This document shows, piece after piece, positions 43,401-56,189 of a DNA stretch of 64,000 nucleotides (the first letter of the stretch is position 1; the number at the start of each line of letters is the position of its first letter). A program made the translations under genes and the position numbers. Source of the DNA: Pararge aegeria (taxonomy: Eukaryota; Arthropoda; Insecta; Lepidoptera; Nymphalidae); NCBI RefSeq assembly GCF_905163445.1, contig NC_053197.1, forward strand, positions 17,422,001 through 17,486,000, in the 5' to 3' direction. The notes beneath the pieces are model-generated. The model ran no database searches. It was not told where the DNA came from and saw only the letters and a list, made by a program, of their open reading frames with translations.

Positions 43401-46400
43401 GCGCCACTACTATATGGGGCGAAGGTGCGAAGGTGACGGCGACTTTCATTGTTTGTCGCGGGTAACGGGGAATCAGGGTTCGATTCCGGTGAGGGAGCCT
43501 GAGAAACTGCTACCACATCCAAGGAAGGCAGCAGGCGGGCAAATTACCCACTCCCTGCACGGGGGGGGAGTTACGGGTAGGTAGTGACGAAAAATAACGA
43601 TACGGGACTCTTACGAGGTCTCGTAATCGGAATGAGTTTCTGCGACTACCATTGTTTGTCGTGGCTAACGGGGAATCAGGGTTCGATTCCGGTGAGGGAG
43701 CCTGAGAAACTGCTACCACATCCAAGGAAGGCAGCAGGCGCGCAAATTACCCACTCCCTGCACGGGGGGGGAGGTACGGGTAGGTAGTGACGAAAAATAA
43801 CGATACGGGACTCTTACGAGGGCTCGTTTTCGGAATGAGTTTCTGCGACTACCATTGTTTGTCGCGGGTAACGGGGAATCAGGGTTCGATTCCGGTGAGG
43901 GAGCCTGAGAAACTGCTACCACATCCAAGGAAGGCAGCAGGCGCGCAAATTACCCACTCCCTGCACGGGGGGGGAGGTACGGGTAGGTAGTGACGAAAAA
44001 TAACGATACGGGACTCTTACGAGGGCTCGTTTTCGGAATGAGTTTCTGCGACTACCATTGTTTGTCGCGGGTAACGGGGAATCAGGGTTCGATTCCGGTG
44101 AGGGAGCCTGAGAAACTGCTACCACATCCAAGGAAGGCAGCAGGCGCGCAAATTACCCACTCCCTGCACGGGGGGGGAGGTACGGGTAGGTAGTGACGAA
44201 AAATAACGATACGGGACTCTTACGAGGGCTCGTAATCGGAATGAGTACACTTTAAATATTTTAACGAGGTAAAATTTAAGAGCATTGAGGGTCTGGTGCC
44301 AGTGGTTGATTAGATGCACACACTATACTTTTTATAATTATCCTATACAAGTACCAGTACAATTACTGGTAATGACATAGAGTTGAGTTTGAGAATTATA
44401 TATATTTCAAAAGTATCGAATAATCAATACACGAACTGCCCACACATTTGTAAATTTAGACGCGCAAGGTCGTTACACGAACCGCTTACCATTATAGTAA
44501 AGTACTATGCAAACACATATTACATATACGCAATAAGGGAACTTTAAATTGGAGATTTAACCCTACCACTTCCGTCTGTCTCATTCTGAAAACTATTCAA
44601 AATAATTGCTATCAAAACTAGATTTAGGTTAGGTTAGGTTAGAACATGAATAAGACGGGTGCCCGGCCGCAGGCCGGGCACTTAGGTTTCGTTTAAAAAA
44701 AATAAAAACAAAAAATAAACGTACCACTACAATGTACTCTTATTTATATTAGAAGATATTGTAAAATAACAATTAGTTTAATTTTTTTTTTTTTTTTTTT
44801 CACTAACACATTAGGCCCGTCGCGCCGCGCCACTACTATATGGGGCGAAGGGGCGAAGGTGACGGCGACTTTCATTGTTTGTCGCGGGTAACGGGGAATC
44901 AGGGTTCGATTCCGGTGAGGGAGCCTGAGAAACTGCTAACACATCCAAGGAAGGCAGCAGGCGGGCAAATTACCCACTCCCTGCACGGGGGGGGAGTTAC
45001 GGGTAGGTAGTGACGAAAAATAACGATACGGGACTCTTACGAGGTCTCGTAATCGGAATGAGTTTCTGCGACTACCATTGTTTGTCGTGGCTAACGGGGA
45101 ATCAGGGTTCGATTCCGGTGAGGGAGCCTGAGAAACTGCTACCACATCCAAGGAAGGCAGCAGGCGCGCAAATTACCCACTCCCTGCACGGGGGGGGAGG
45201 TACGGGTAGGTAGTGACGAAAAATAACGATACGGGACTCTTACGAGGTCTCGTAATCGGAATGAGTTTCTGCGACTACCATTGTTTGTCGTGGGTAACGG
45301 GGAATCAGGGTTCGATTCCGGTGAGGGAGCCTGAGAAACTGCTACCACATCCAAGGAAGGCAGCAGGCGCGCAAATTACCCACTCCCTGCACGGGGGGGG
45401 AGGTACGGGTAGGTAGTGACGAAAAATAACGATACGGGACTCTTACGAGGGCTCGTTTTCGGAATGAGTTTCTGCGACTACCATTGTTTGTCGCGGGTAA
45501 CGGGGAATCAGGGTTCGATTCCGGTGAGGGAGCCTGAGAAACTGCTACCACATCCAAGGAAGGCAATGAGTACACTTTAAATATTTTAACGAGGTAAAAT
45601 TTAAGGGCATTGAGGGTCTGGTGCCAGTGATTGATTAGATGCACACACTGTACTTTTTATAATTATCCTATACAAGTACCAGTACAATTACTGGTAATGA
45701 CATAGAGCTGAGTTTGAGAATTATAAATATTTCAAAAGTATCGAATAATCAATACACGACCTGCCCACACACTTGTAAATATAGACGCGCAAGGTCGTTA
45801 CACGAACCGCTTACCATTATAGTAAAGTACTATGCAAACACATATTACATATACGCAATAAGGGAACTTTAAATTGGAGATTTAACCCTACCACTCCCGT
45901 CTGTCTCATTCTGAAAACTATTCAAAATAATTGCTATCAAAACTAGATTTAGGTTAGGTTAGGTTAGAACATGAATAAGACGGGTGCCCGGCCGCAGGCC
46001 GGGCACTTAGGTTTCGTTTAAAAAAAATAAAAACAAAAAATAAACGTACCACTACAATGTACTCTTATTTATATTAGAAGATATTGTAAAATAACAATTA
46101 GTTTAATTTTTTTTTTTTTTTTTTTTCACTAACACATTAGGCCCGTCGCGCCGCGCCACTACTATATGGGGCGAAGGTGCGAAGGTGACGGCGACTTTCA
46201 TTGTTTGTCGCGGGTAACGGGGAATCAGGGTTCGATTCCGGTGAGGGAGCCTGAGAAACTGCTACCACATCCAAGGAAGGCAGCAGGCGGGCAAATTACC
46301 CACTCTCTGCACGGGGGGGGAGTTACGGGTAGGTAGTGACGAAAAATAACGATACGGGACTCTTACGAGGTCTCGTAATCGGAATGAGTTTCTGCGACTA

Positions 46401-47858
46401 CCATTGTTTGTCGTGGGTAACGGGGAATCAGGGTTCGATTCCGGTGAGGGAGCCTGAGAAACTGCTACCACATCCAAGGAAGGCAGCAGGCGCGCAAATT
46501 ACCCACTCCCTGCACGGGGGGGGAGGTACGGGTAGGTAGTGACGAAAAATAACGATACGGGACTCTTACGAGGGCTCGTTTTCGGAATGAGTTTCTGCGA
46601 CTACCATTGTTTGTCGCGGGTAACGGGGAATCAGGGTTCGATTCCGGTGAGGGAGCCTGAGAAACTGCTACCACATCCAAGGAAGGCAGCAGGCGCGCAA
46701 ATTACCCACTCCCTGCACGGGGGGGGAGGTACGGGTAGGTAGTGACGAAAAATAACGATACGGGACTCTTACGAGGTCTCGTAATCGGAATGAGTTTCTG
46801 CGACTACCATTGTTTGTCGTGGCTAACGGGGAATCAGGGTTCGATTCCGGTGAGGGAGCCTGAGAAACTGCTACCACATCCAAGGAAGGCAGCAGGCGCG
46901 CAAATTACCCACTCCCTGCACGGGGGGGGAGGTACGGGTAGGTAGTGACGAAAAATAACGATACGGGACTCTTACGAGGTCTCGTAATCGGAATGAGTTT
47001 CTGCGACTACCATTGTTTGTCGTGGGTAACGGGGAATCAGGGTTCGATTCCGGTGAGGGAGCCTGAGAAACTGCTACCACATCCAAGGAAGGCAGCAGGC
47101 GCGCAAATTACCCACTCCCTGCACGGGGGGGGAGGTACGGGTAGGTAGTGACGAAAAATAACGATACGGGACTCTTACGAGGGCTCGTTTTCGGAATGAG
47201 TTTCTGCGACTACCATTGTTTGTCGCGGGTAACGGGGAATCAGGGTTCGATTCCGGTGAGGGAGCCTGAGAAACTGCTACCACATCCAAGGAAGGCAATG
47301 AGTACACTTTAAATATTTTAACGAGGTAAAATTTAAGGGCATTGAGGGTCTGGTGCCAGTGATTGATTAGATGCACACACTGTACTTTTTATAATTATCC
47401 TATACAAGTACCAGTACAATTACTGGTAATGACATAGAGCTGAGTTTGAGAATTATAAATATTTCAAAAGTATCGAATAATCAATACACGACCTGCCCAC
47501 ACACTTGTAAATATAGACGCGCAAGGTCGTTACACGAACCGCTTACCATTATAGTAAAGTACTATGCAAACACATATTACATATACGCAATAAGGGAACT
47601 TTAAATTGGAGATTTAACCCTACCACTCCCGTCTGTCTCATTCTGAAAACTATTCAAAATAATTGCTATCAAAACTAGATTTAGGTTAGGTTAGGTTAGA
47701 ACATGAATAAGACGGGTGCCCGGCCGCAGGCCGGGCACTTAGGTTTCGTTTAAAAAAAATAAAAACAAAAAATAAACGTACCACTACAATGTACTCTTAT
47801 TTATATTAGAAGATATTGTAAAATAACAATTAGTTTAATTTTTTTTTTTTTTTTTTTT
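37453..47858 (+). repeat. Second-level higher-order repeat: a five-unit block partly reiterated
   Basis: Macro-units starting at 37453 and 42455 (5,002 bp apart) share private variants: GATATGGGACTC, ATTTAAACGAGG and TTAGATGAACACACTG. The following units (38373 and 43375) share the GTGGCTAACGGGG variant in the same module, although the second has gained modules. Units at 44801 and 46127 add further internal module copies. This indicates duplication of a whole multi-unit block, then local gain and loss of 203-bp modules. Confidence 0.65.
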
Positions 47859-50800
47859 CACTAACACATTAGGCCCGTCGCGCCGCGCCACTACTATATG
47901 GGGCGAAGGTGCGAAGGTGACGGCGACTTTCATTGTTTGTCGCGGGTAACGGGGAATCAGGGTTCGATTCCGGTGAGGGAGCCTGAGAAACTGCTACCAC
48001 ATCCAAGGAAGGCAGCAGGCGGGCAAATTACCCACTCTCTGCACGGGGGGGGAGTTACGGGTAGGTAGTGACGAAAAATAACGATACGGGACTCTTACGA
48101 GGTCTCGTAATCGGAATGAGTTTCTGCGACTACCATTGTTTGTCGTGGGTAACGGGGAATCAGGGTTCGATTCCGGTGAGGGAGCCTGAGAAACTGCTAC
48201 CACATCCAAGGAAGGCAGCAGGCGCGCAAATTACCCACTCCCTGCACGGGGGGGGAGGTACGGGTAGGTAGTGACGAAAAATAACGATACGGGACTCTTA
48301 CGAGGGCTCGTTTTCGGAATGAGTTTCTGCGACTACCATTGTTTGTCGCGGGTAACGGGGAATCAGGGTTCGATTCCGGTGAGGGAGCCTGAGAAAGTGC
48401 TACCACATCCAAGGAAGGCAATGAGTACACTTTAAATATTTTAACGAGGTAAAATTTAAGGGCATTGAGGGTCTGGTGCCAGTGATTGATTAGATGCACA
48501 CACTGTACTTTTTATAATTATCCTATACAAGTACCAGTACAATTACTGGTAATGACATAGAGCTGAGTTTGAGAATTATAAATATTTCAAAAGTATCGAA
48601 TAATCAATACACGACCTGCCCACACACTTGTAAATATAGACGCGCAAGGTCGTTACACGAACCGCTTACCATTATAGTAAAGTACTATGCAAACACATAT
48701 TACATATACGCAATAAGGGAACTTTAAATTGGAGATTTAACCCTACCACTCCCGTCTGTCTCATTCTGAAAACTATTCAAAATAATTGCTATCAAAACTA
48801 GATTTAGGTTAGGTTAGGTTAGAACATGAATAAGACGGGTGCCCGGCCGCAGGCCGGGCACTTAGGTATCGTTTACAAAAAATAAAAACAAAAAATAAAC
48901 GTACCACTACAATGTACTCTTATTTATATTAGAAGATATTGTAAAATAACAATTAGTTTAATTTTTTTTTTTTTTTTTTTTCACTAACACATTAGGCCCG
49001 TCGCGCCGCGCCACTACTATATGGGGCGAAGGTGCGAAGGTGACGGCGACTTTCATTGTTTGTCGCGGGTAACGGGGAATCAGGGTTCGATTCCGGTGAG
49101 GGAGCCTGAGAAACTGCTACCACATCCAAGGAAGGCAGCAGGCGGGCAAATTACCCACTCCCTGCACGGGGGGGGAGTTACGGGTAGGTAGTGACGAAAA
49201 ATAACGATACGGGACTCTTACGAGGTCTCGTAATCGGAATGAGTTTCTGCGACTACCATTGTTTGTCGTGGCTAACGGGGAATCAGGGTTCGATTCCGGT
49301 GAGGGAGCCTGAGAAACTGCTACCACATCCAAGGAAGGCAGCAGGCGCGCAAATTACCCACTCCCTGCACGGGGGGGGAGGTACGGGTAGGTAGTGACGA
49401 AAAATAACGATACGGGACTCTTACGAGGGCTCGTTTTCGGAATGAGTTTCTGCGACTACCATTGTTTGTCGCGGGTAACGGGGAATCAGGGTTCGATTCC
49501 GGTGAGGGAGCCTGAGAAACTGCTACCACATCCAAGGAAGGCAATGAGTACACTTTAAATATTTTAACGAGGTAAAATTTAAGGGCATTGAGGGTCTGGT
49601 GCCAGTGATTGATTAGATGCACACACTGTACTTTTTATAATTATCCTATACAAGTACCAGTACAATTACTGGTAATGACATAGAGCTGAGTTTGAGAATT
49701 ATAAATATTTCAAAAGTATCGAATAATCAATACACGACCTGCCCACACACTTGTAAATATAGACGCGCAAGGTCGTTACACGAACCGCTTACCATTATAG
49801 TAAAGTACTATGCAAACACATATTACATATACGCAATAAGGGAACTTTAAATTGGAGATTTAACCCTACCACTCCCGTCTGTCTCATTCTGAAAACTATT
49901 CAAAATAATTGCTATCAAAACTAGATTTAGGTTAGGTTAGGTTAGAACATGAATAAGACGGGTGCCCGGCCGCAGGCCGGGCACTTAGGTTTCGTTTAAA
50001 AAAAATAAAAACAAAAAATAAACGTACCACTACAATGTACTCTTATTTATATTAGAAGATATTCTAAAATAACAATTAGTTTATTTTTTTTTTTTTTTTT
50101 TTTTCACTTACACATTAGGCCCGTCGCGCCGCGCCACTACTATATGGGGCGAAGGTGCGAAGGTGACGGCGACTTTCATTGTTTGTCGCGGGTAACGGGG
50201 AATCAGGGTTCGATTCCGGTGAGGGAGCCTGAGAAACTGCTACCACATCCAAGGAAGGCAGCAGGCGGGCAAATTACCCACTCCCTGCACGGGGGGGGAG
50301 TTACGGGTAGGTAGTGACGAAAAATAACGATACGGGACTCTTACGAGGTCTCGTAATCGGAATGAGTTTCTGCGACTACCATTGTTTGTCGTGGGTAACG
50401 GGGAATCAGGGTTCGATTCCGGTGAGGGAGCCTGAGAAACTGCTACCACATCCAAGGAAGGCAGCAGGCGCGCAAATTACCCACTCCCTGCACGGGGGGG
50501 GAGGTACGGGTAGGTAGTGACGAAAAATAACGATACGGGACTCTTACGAGGGCTCGTTTTCGGAATGAGTTTCTGCGACTACCATTGTTTGTCGTGGGTA
50601 ACGGGGAATCAGGGTTCGATTCCGGTGAGGGAGCCTGAGAAACTGCTACCACATCCAAGGAAGGCAGCAGGCGCGCAAATTACCCACTCCCTGCACGGGG
50701 GGGGGAGGTACGGGTAGGTAGTGACGAAAAATAACGATACGGGACTCTTACGAGGGCTCGTTTTCGGAATGAGTTTCTGCGACTACCATTGTTTGTCGCG

Positions 50801-51270
50801 GGTAACGGGGAATCAGGGTTCGATTCCGGTGAGGGAGCCTGAGAAACTGCTACCACATCCAAGGAAGGCAATGAGTACACTTTAAATATTTTAACGAGGT
50901 AAAATTTAAGGGCATTGAGGGTCTGGTGCCAGTGATTGATTAGATGCACACACTGTACTTTTTATAATTATCCTATACAAGTACCAGTACAATTACTGGT
51001 AATGACATAGAGCTGAGTTTGAGAATTATAAATATTTCAAAAGTATCGAATAATCAATACACGACCTGCCCACACACTTGTAAATATAGACGCGCAAGGT
51101 CGTTACACGAACCGCTTACCATTATAGTAAAGTACTATGCAAACACATATTACATATACGCAATAAGGGAACTTTAAATTGGAGATTTGACCCTACCACT
51201 CCCGTCTGTCTCATTCTGAAAACTATTCAAAATAATTGCTATCAAAACTAGATTTAGGTTAGGTTAGGTT

Positions 51271-54200
51271 AGAACATAAATAAGACGGGCACTTAGGTTT
51301 CGTTTAAAAAAAATAAAAACAAAAAATAAACGTACCACTACAATGTACTCTTATTTATATTAGAAGATATTGTAAAATAACAATTAGTTTAATTTTTTTT
51401 TTTTTTTTTTTTTTCACTAACACATTAGGCCCGTCGCGCCGCGCCACTACTATATGGGGCGAAGGTGCGAAGGTGACGGCGACTTTCATTGTTTGTCGCG
51501 GGTAACGGGGAATCAGGGTTCGATTCCGGTGAGGGAGCCTGAGAAACTGCTACCACATCCAAGGAAGGCAGCAGGCGGGCAAATTACCCACTCCCTGCAC
51601 GGGGGGGGAGTTACGGGTAGGTAGTGACGAAAAATAACGATACGGGACTCTTACGAGGTCTCGTAATCGGAATGAGTTTCTGCGACTACCATTGTTTGTC
51701 GTGGGTAACGGGGAATCAGGGTTCGATTCCGGTGAGGGAGCCTGAGAAACTGCTACCACATCCAAGGAAGGCAGCAGGCGCGCAAATTACCCACTCCCTG
51801 CACGGGGGGGGAGGTACGGGTAGGTAGTGACGAAAAATAACGATACGGGACTCTTACGAGGGCTCGTTTTCGGAATGAGTTTCTGCGACTACCATTGTTT
51901 GTCGCGGGTAACGGGGAATCAGGGTTCGATTCCGGTGAGGGAGCCTGAGAAACTGCTACCACATCCAAGGAAGGCAGCAGGCGCGCAAATTACCCACTCC
52001 CTGCACGGGGGGGGGAGGTACGGGTAGGTAGTGACGAAAAATAACGATACGGGACTCTTACGAGGGCTCGTTTTCGGAATGAGTTTCTGCGACTACCATT
52101 GTTTGTCGCGGGTAACGGGGAATCAGGGTTCGATTCCGGTGAGGGAGCCTGAGAAACTGCTACCACATCCAAGGAAGGCAATGAGTACACTTTAAATATT
52201 TTAACGAGGTAAAATTTAAGGGCATTGAGGGTCTGGTGCCAGTGATTGATTAGATGCACACACTGTACTTTTTATAATTATCCTATACAAGTACCAGTAC
52301 AATTACTGGTAATGACATAGAGCTGAGTTTGAGAATTATAAATATTTCAAAAGTATCGAATAATCAATACACGACCTGCCCACACACTTGTAAATATAGA
52401 CGCGCAAGGTCGTTACACGAACCGCTTACCATTATAGTAAAGTACTATGCAAACACATATTACATATACGCAATAAGGGAACTTTAAATTGGAGATTTGA
52501 CCCTACCACTCCCGTCTGTCTCATTCTGAAAACTATTCAAAATAATTGCTATCAAAACTAGATTTAGGTTAGGTTAGGTTAGAACATAAATAAGACGGGC
52601 ACTTAGGTTTCGTTTAAAAAAAATAAAAACAAAAAATAAACGTACCACTACAATGTACTCTTATTTATATTAGAAGATATTGTAAAATAACAATTAGTTT
52701 AATTTTTTTTTTTTTTTTTTTTTTCACTAACACATTAGGCCCGTCGCGCCGCGCCACTACTATATGGGGCGAAGGTGCGAAGGGGACGGCGACTTTCATT
52801 GTTTGTCGCGGGTAACGGGGAATCAGGGTTCGATTCCGGTGAGGGAGCCTGAGAAACTGCTACCACATCCAAGGAAGGCAGCAGGCGGGCAAATTACCCA
52901 CTCCCTGCACGGGGGGGGAGTTACGGGTAGGTAGTGACGAAAAATAACGATACGGGACTCTTACGAGGTCTCGTAATCGGAATGAGTTTCTGCGACTACC
53001 ATTGTTTGTCGTGGGTAACGGGGAATCAGGGTTCGATTCCGGTGAGGGAGCCTGAGAAACTGCTACCACATCCAAGGAAGGCAGCAGGCGCGCAAATTAC
53101 CCACTCCCTGCACGGGGGGGGAGGTACGGGTAGGTAGTGACGAAAAATAACGATACGGGACTCTTACGAGGGCTCGTTTTCGGAATGAGTTTCTGCGACT
53201 ACCATTGTTTGTCGCGGGTAACGGGGAATCAGGGTTCGATTCCGGTGAGGGAGCCTGAGAAACTGCTACCACATCCAAGGAAGGCAGCAGGCGCGCAAAT
53301 TACCCACTCCCTGCACGGGGGGGGGAGGTACGGGTAGGTAGTGACGAAAAATAACGATACGGGACTCTTACGAGGGCTCGTTTTCGGAATGAGTTTCTGC
53401 GACTACCATTGTTTGTCGCGGGTAACGGGGAATCAGGGTTCGATTCCGGTGAGGGAGCCTGAGAAACTGCTACCACATCCAAGGAAGGCAATGAGTACAC
53501 TTTAAATATTTTAACGAGGTAAAATTTAAGGGCATTGAGGGTCTGGTGCCAGTGATTGATTAGATGCACACACTGTACTTTTTATAATTATCCTATACAA
53601 GTACCAGTACAATTACTGGAAAACTATTCAAAATAATTGCTATCAAAACTAGATTTAGGTTAGGTTAGGTTAGAACATAAATAAGACGGGCACTTAGGTT
53701 TCGTTTAAAAAAAATAAAAACAAAAAATAAACGTACCACTACAATGTACTCTTATTTATATTAGAAGATATTGTAAAATAACAATTAGTTTAATTTTTTT
53801 TTTTTTTTTTTTTTTCACTAACACATTAGGCCCGTCGCGCCGCGCCACTACTATATGGGGCGAAGGTGCGAAGGTGACGGCGACTTTCATTGTTTGTCGC
53901 GGGTAACGGGGAATCAGGGTTCGATTCCGGTGAGGGAGCCTGAGAAACTGCTACCACATCCAAGGAAGGCAGCAGGCGGGCAAATTACCCACTCCCTGCA
54001 CGGGGGGGGAGTTACGGGTAGGTAGTGACGAAAAATAACGATACGGGACTCTTACGAGGTCTCGTAATCGGAATGAGTTTCTGCGACTACCATTGTTTGT
54101 CGTGGGTAACGGGGAATCAGGGTTCGATTCCGGTGAGGGAGCCTGAGAAACTGCTACCACATCCAAGGAAGGCAGCAGGCGCGCAAATTACCCACTCCCT

Positions 54201-54804
54201 GCACGGGGGGGGAGGTACGGGTAGGTAGTGACGAAAAAATAACGATACGGGACTCTTACGAGGGCTCGTTTTCGGAATGAGTTTCTGCGACTACCATTGT
54301 TTGTCGCGGGTAACGGGGAATCAGGGTTCGATTCCGGTGAGGGAGCCTGAGAAACTGCTACCACATCCAAGGAAGGCAGCAGGCGCGCAAATTACCCACT
54401 CCCTGCACGGGGGGGGGAGGTACGGGTAGGTAGTGACGAAAAATAACGATACGGGACTCTTACGAGGGCTCGTTTTCGGAATGAGTTTCTGCGACTACCA
54501 TTGTTTGTCGCGGGTAACGGGGAATCAGGGTTCGATTCCGGTGAGGGAGCCTGAGAAACTGCTACCACATCCAAGGAAGGCAATGAGTACACTTTAAATA
54601 TTTTAACGAGGTAAAATTTAAGGGCATTGAGGGTCTGGTGCCAGTGATTGATTAGATGCACACACTGTACTTTTTATAATTATCCTATACAAGTACCAGT
54701 ACAATTACTGGAAAACTATTCAAAATAATTGCTATCAAAACTAGATTTAGGTTAGGTTAGGTTAGAATATGAATAAGACGGGTGCCCGGCCGCAGGCCGG
54801 GCAC
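51271..54804 (+). repeat. Derived right-hand units of the satellite
   Basis: Units at 51415 and 52735 are almost identical to each other (about 1.31-1.32 kb, four modules, G-run one base longer in the third module) and have lost one hairpin arm (GAACATAAATAAGACGGGCA). Units at 52735 and 53816 additionally lack about 240 bp of spacer, joining ACAATTACTGG directly to AAAACTATTCAAAA. The final unit regains the intact hairpin and then runs into TTAGG repeats. Confidence 0.7.
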
Positions 54805-54850
54805 TTAGGTTAGGTTAGGTTAGGTTAGGTTAGGTTAGGTTAGGTTAGGT

Positions 54851-54854
<4 letters not shown>
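54805..54854 (+). repeat. Insect-type telomeric repeat run, (TTAGG)9 plus one variant
   Basis: Nine perfect TTAGG units (54805-54849) and a TAAGG variant follow directly on the satellite. TTAGG is the telomeric repeat of most insects, including Lepidoptera. Its abrupt junction with a LINE tail suggests an interstitial or subtelomeric telomeric tract used as an insertion target. Confidence 0.9.
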
Positions 54855-54912
<58 letters not shown>

Positions 54913-56189
54913 CAATGAACCCCTAACGTGATTAAGGAATTTAGATTTCGTGTTTCTCTGCTACCGGTATTAAAATTGAGTGAAGTAGTCTTAATGGACT
55001 TGTAAGTTGCCTAATTGATAACTATTGAAGATAGTTTGCTTTTTTGGAAGAAATAAAGCGTTGGAACTTATACTAGTAAGGCTTTATATTCAATAATACA
55101 AGAAATACTATGTATCTTGGTTGCTCGCTTTATTTCTTCCAATAGCCTTCGTTGCAACTTTTACGCAAAACTTTTTGAAAGCGTCTCTTTTCGAGTCGTC
55201 GCCCAAAATGATTGAGGCGGAGTCTCTGCACAGACTCATCTGCAGTTCTTGTTGCAGATCTTCGCGGATTGCGTCATGCTGGGGACAGTCTATGAGCAAG
55301 TGGATTATAGTTTCTTGTGTCCTATTATCGCAAATGCAACCCGCATCATCCCTGCATTTGAACCTGTGCAGGTACTCCGCGAATCCGCCGTGTCCAGTCA
55401 GAACTTGGGTCAGAACCATGGATATTTCCAACTTTTTCATAATTTTATGCGCGAATCGCACATTCGGCAGAAATATTTTTGTTGTGCCAGCAGTTGTTTC
55501 GGACACGTACCTCCGGTTCCATTCGTCAATCGATTTTTCTCGGAGCTGTCGTTTGGCGAATGAGACCGGGCACCGGTCATAGTCTGGCTTTTTCTTTAGT
55601 GATAGGGCTGCTTCTTTCGCGAGTATATCCGCACGCTCATTCCCCTCCAAACCAGCATGCGCTTTTACCCAGAACAAGGACACTTCCTTGTTCTGGTTGC
55701 GACATACCATCAGGTTGTCTCTAATAGTTGCTACCAGTGGATGGAGGGAATTTCTACCCACTACTGACTCAAGAGAAGACCTCGAATCCGAATAAATTCC
55801 GATAGTCTTCTCTTTTGTTTTCACCGCGATAGAAGCAGCCCTACTCAGAGCCACCAATTCTGCCTGGTAGACCGAGCAGTGCGAACCCAACTTAAGTTTG
55901 AGGGTTTTGGTTTCAGACACGTTATCCCATATGGATAACGCAGCCCCAACTTTGCCCTCAATCCTACTTCCATCGGTAAAGATTCGCACCGCTTGAGTGT
56001 TGTGTGTGTCCACCTCCACCTGATCTACCAGGTTTGTAAACCGCAGGTCTATTTTTTCCGACGGATGGGGTTGCGTGGTGCGCAGTGCCTTCATCTCCAT
56101 CTCCCTGTCTCCCAGCACTCGCAGGAACACTCCCCTCTTCGCTTCGAACAGGGCGGCTGCCTCCTGGATTCTGAGGTCCAAGGGGAGTA
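54855..56189 (-). mobile_element. 5'-truncated R1-group LINE inserted at telomeric repeats
   Basis: On the minus strand the element ends in a 52-nt poly(A) (54855-54906) that abuts CCTAA repeats. Upstream lies a 3' UTR of about 200 nt and an open frame from 56189 to 55108. The 5' end coincides exactly with the poly(A) of the next LINE (56190-56213). The 5' truncation and poly(A) are hallmarks of target-primed reverse transcription. The location resembles lepidopteran TRAS/SART elements, which insert specifically in TTAGG/CCTAA repeats. Confidence 0.7.
55108..56189 (-). pseudogene. LINE ORF2 C-terminal part: RNase H and zinc-knuckle region
   Basis: About 360 codons, open but lacking the natural N-terminus. 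RNase H motifs are in order: IFTDGSRIEGKVGAALS (Asp), QAELVALS (Glu), IYSDSRSSLESV (Asp) and WVKAHAGLEGNERADILAKEA (His, Asp). The end carries CRDDAGCICDNRTQE-x-IHLLIDCPQ, a Cys/His zinc-binding cluster. The start matches the ILPLDLRVQEAATLY segment of the neighbouring full ORF2 but is clearly divergent, so it is a different subfamily. Without endonuclease and RT it cannot move on its own. Confidence 0.85.

Larger units (their letters stand above)
27201..54804 (+). repeat. 24-unit nested satellite built from 18S-rRNA-derived modules
   Basis: Macro-units were counted at the anchor CACTAACACATTAGGCCCG (or one-base variants): 27273, 28368, 29389, 30410, 31534, 33062, 34083, 35205, 36329, 37453, 38373, 39497, 40516, 41639, 42455, 43375, 44801, 46127, 47859, 48982, 50105, 51415, 52735, 53816. 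Each has a poly-T, a GC-rich lead (GCGCCGCGCCACTACTATAT), one to six 203-bp modules, and an AT-rich spacer of about 500 bp. The modules carry segments I recognise from insect 18S rRNA (GGGTAACGGGGAATCAGGGT; CCACATCCAAGGAAGGCAGC; GTAGTGACGAAAAATAACGA; GAATGAGTACACTTTAAAT; GTCTGGTGCCAG), in rRNA sense order on the plus strand. By counting GGTTCGATTCC I find 1,2,2,3,5,2,3,3,3,2,3,2,3,1,2,4,4,6,3,3,4,4,4,4 modules (73). Copies are nearly identical, implying recent homogenisation. Confidence 0.93.

Noticed and set aside
28503..54661. Dozens of recurring 60-100-codon frames on both strands of the satellite (for example plus-strand MTKNNDTGLLRGL... and minus-strand MDVVAVSQAPSPES...).
   Set aside because: They are translations of 18S-rRNA-derived sequence and its complement. 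Repetition, not selection, explains their conservation; such products are known annotation artefacts.
27201..54804. CRISPR-like appearance: regular repeats with intervening sequence.
   Set aside because: The intervening sequences are themselves near-identical, the repeats are 203 bp, and the DNA is from an animal.
27273..54804. Functional rRNA gene cluster.
   Set aside because: Only about 200-260 bp of 18S is present per module, with insertions and degraded helices; no 5.8S, 28S, complete 18S or rDNA promoter is recognisable.
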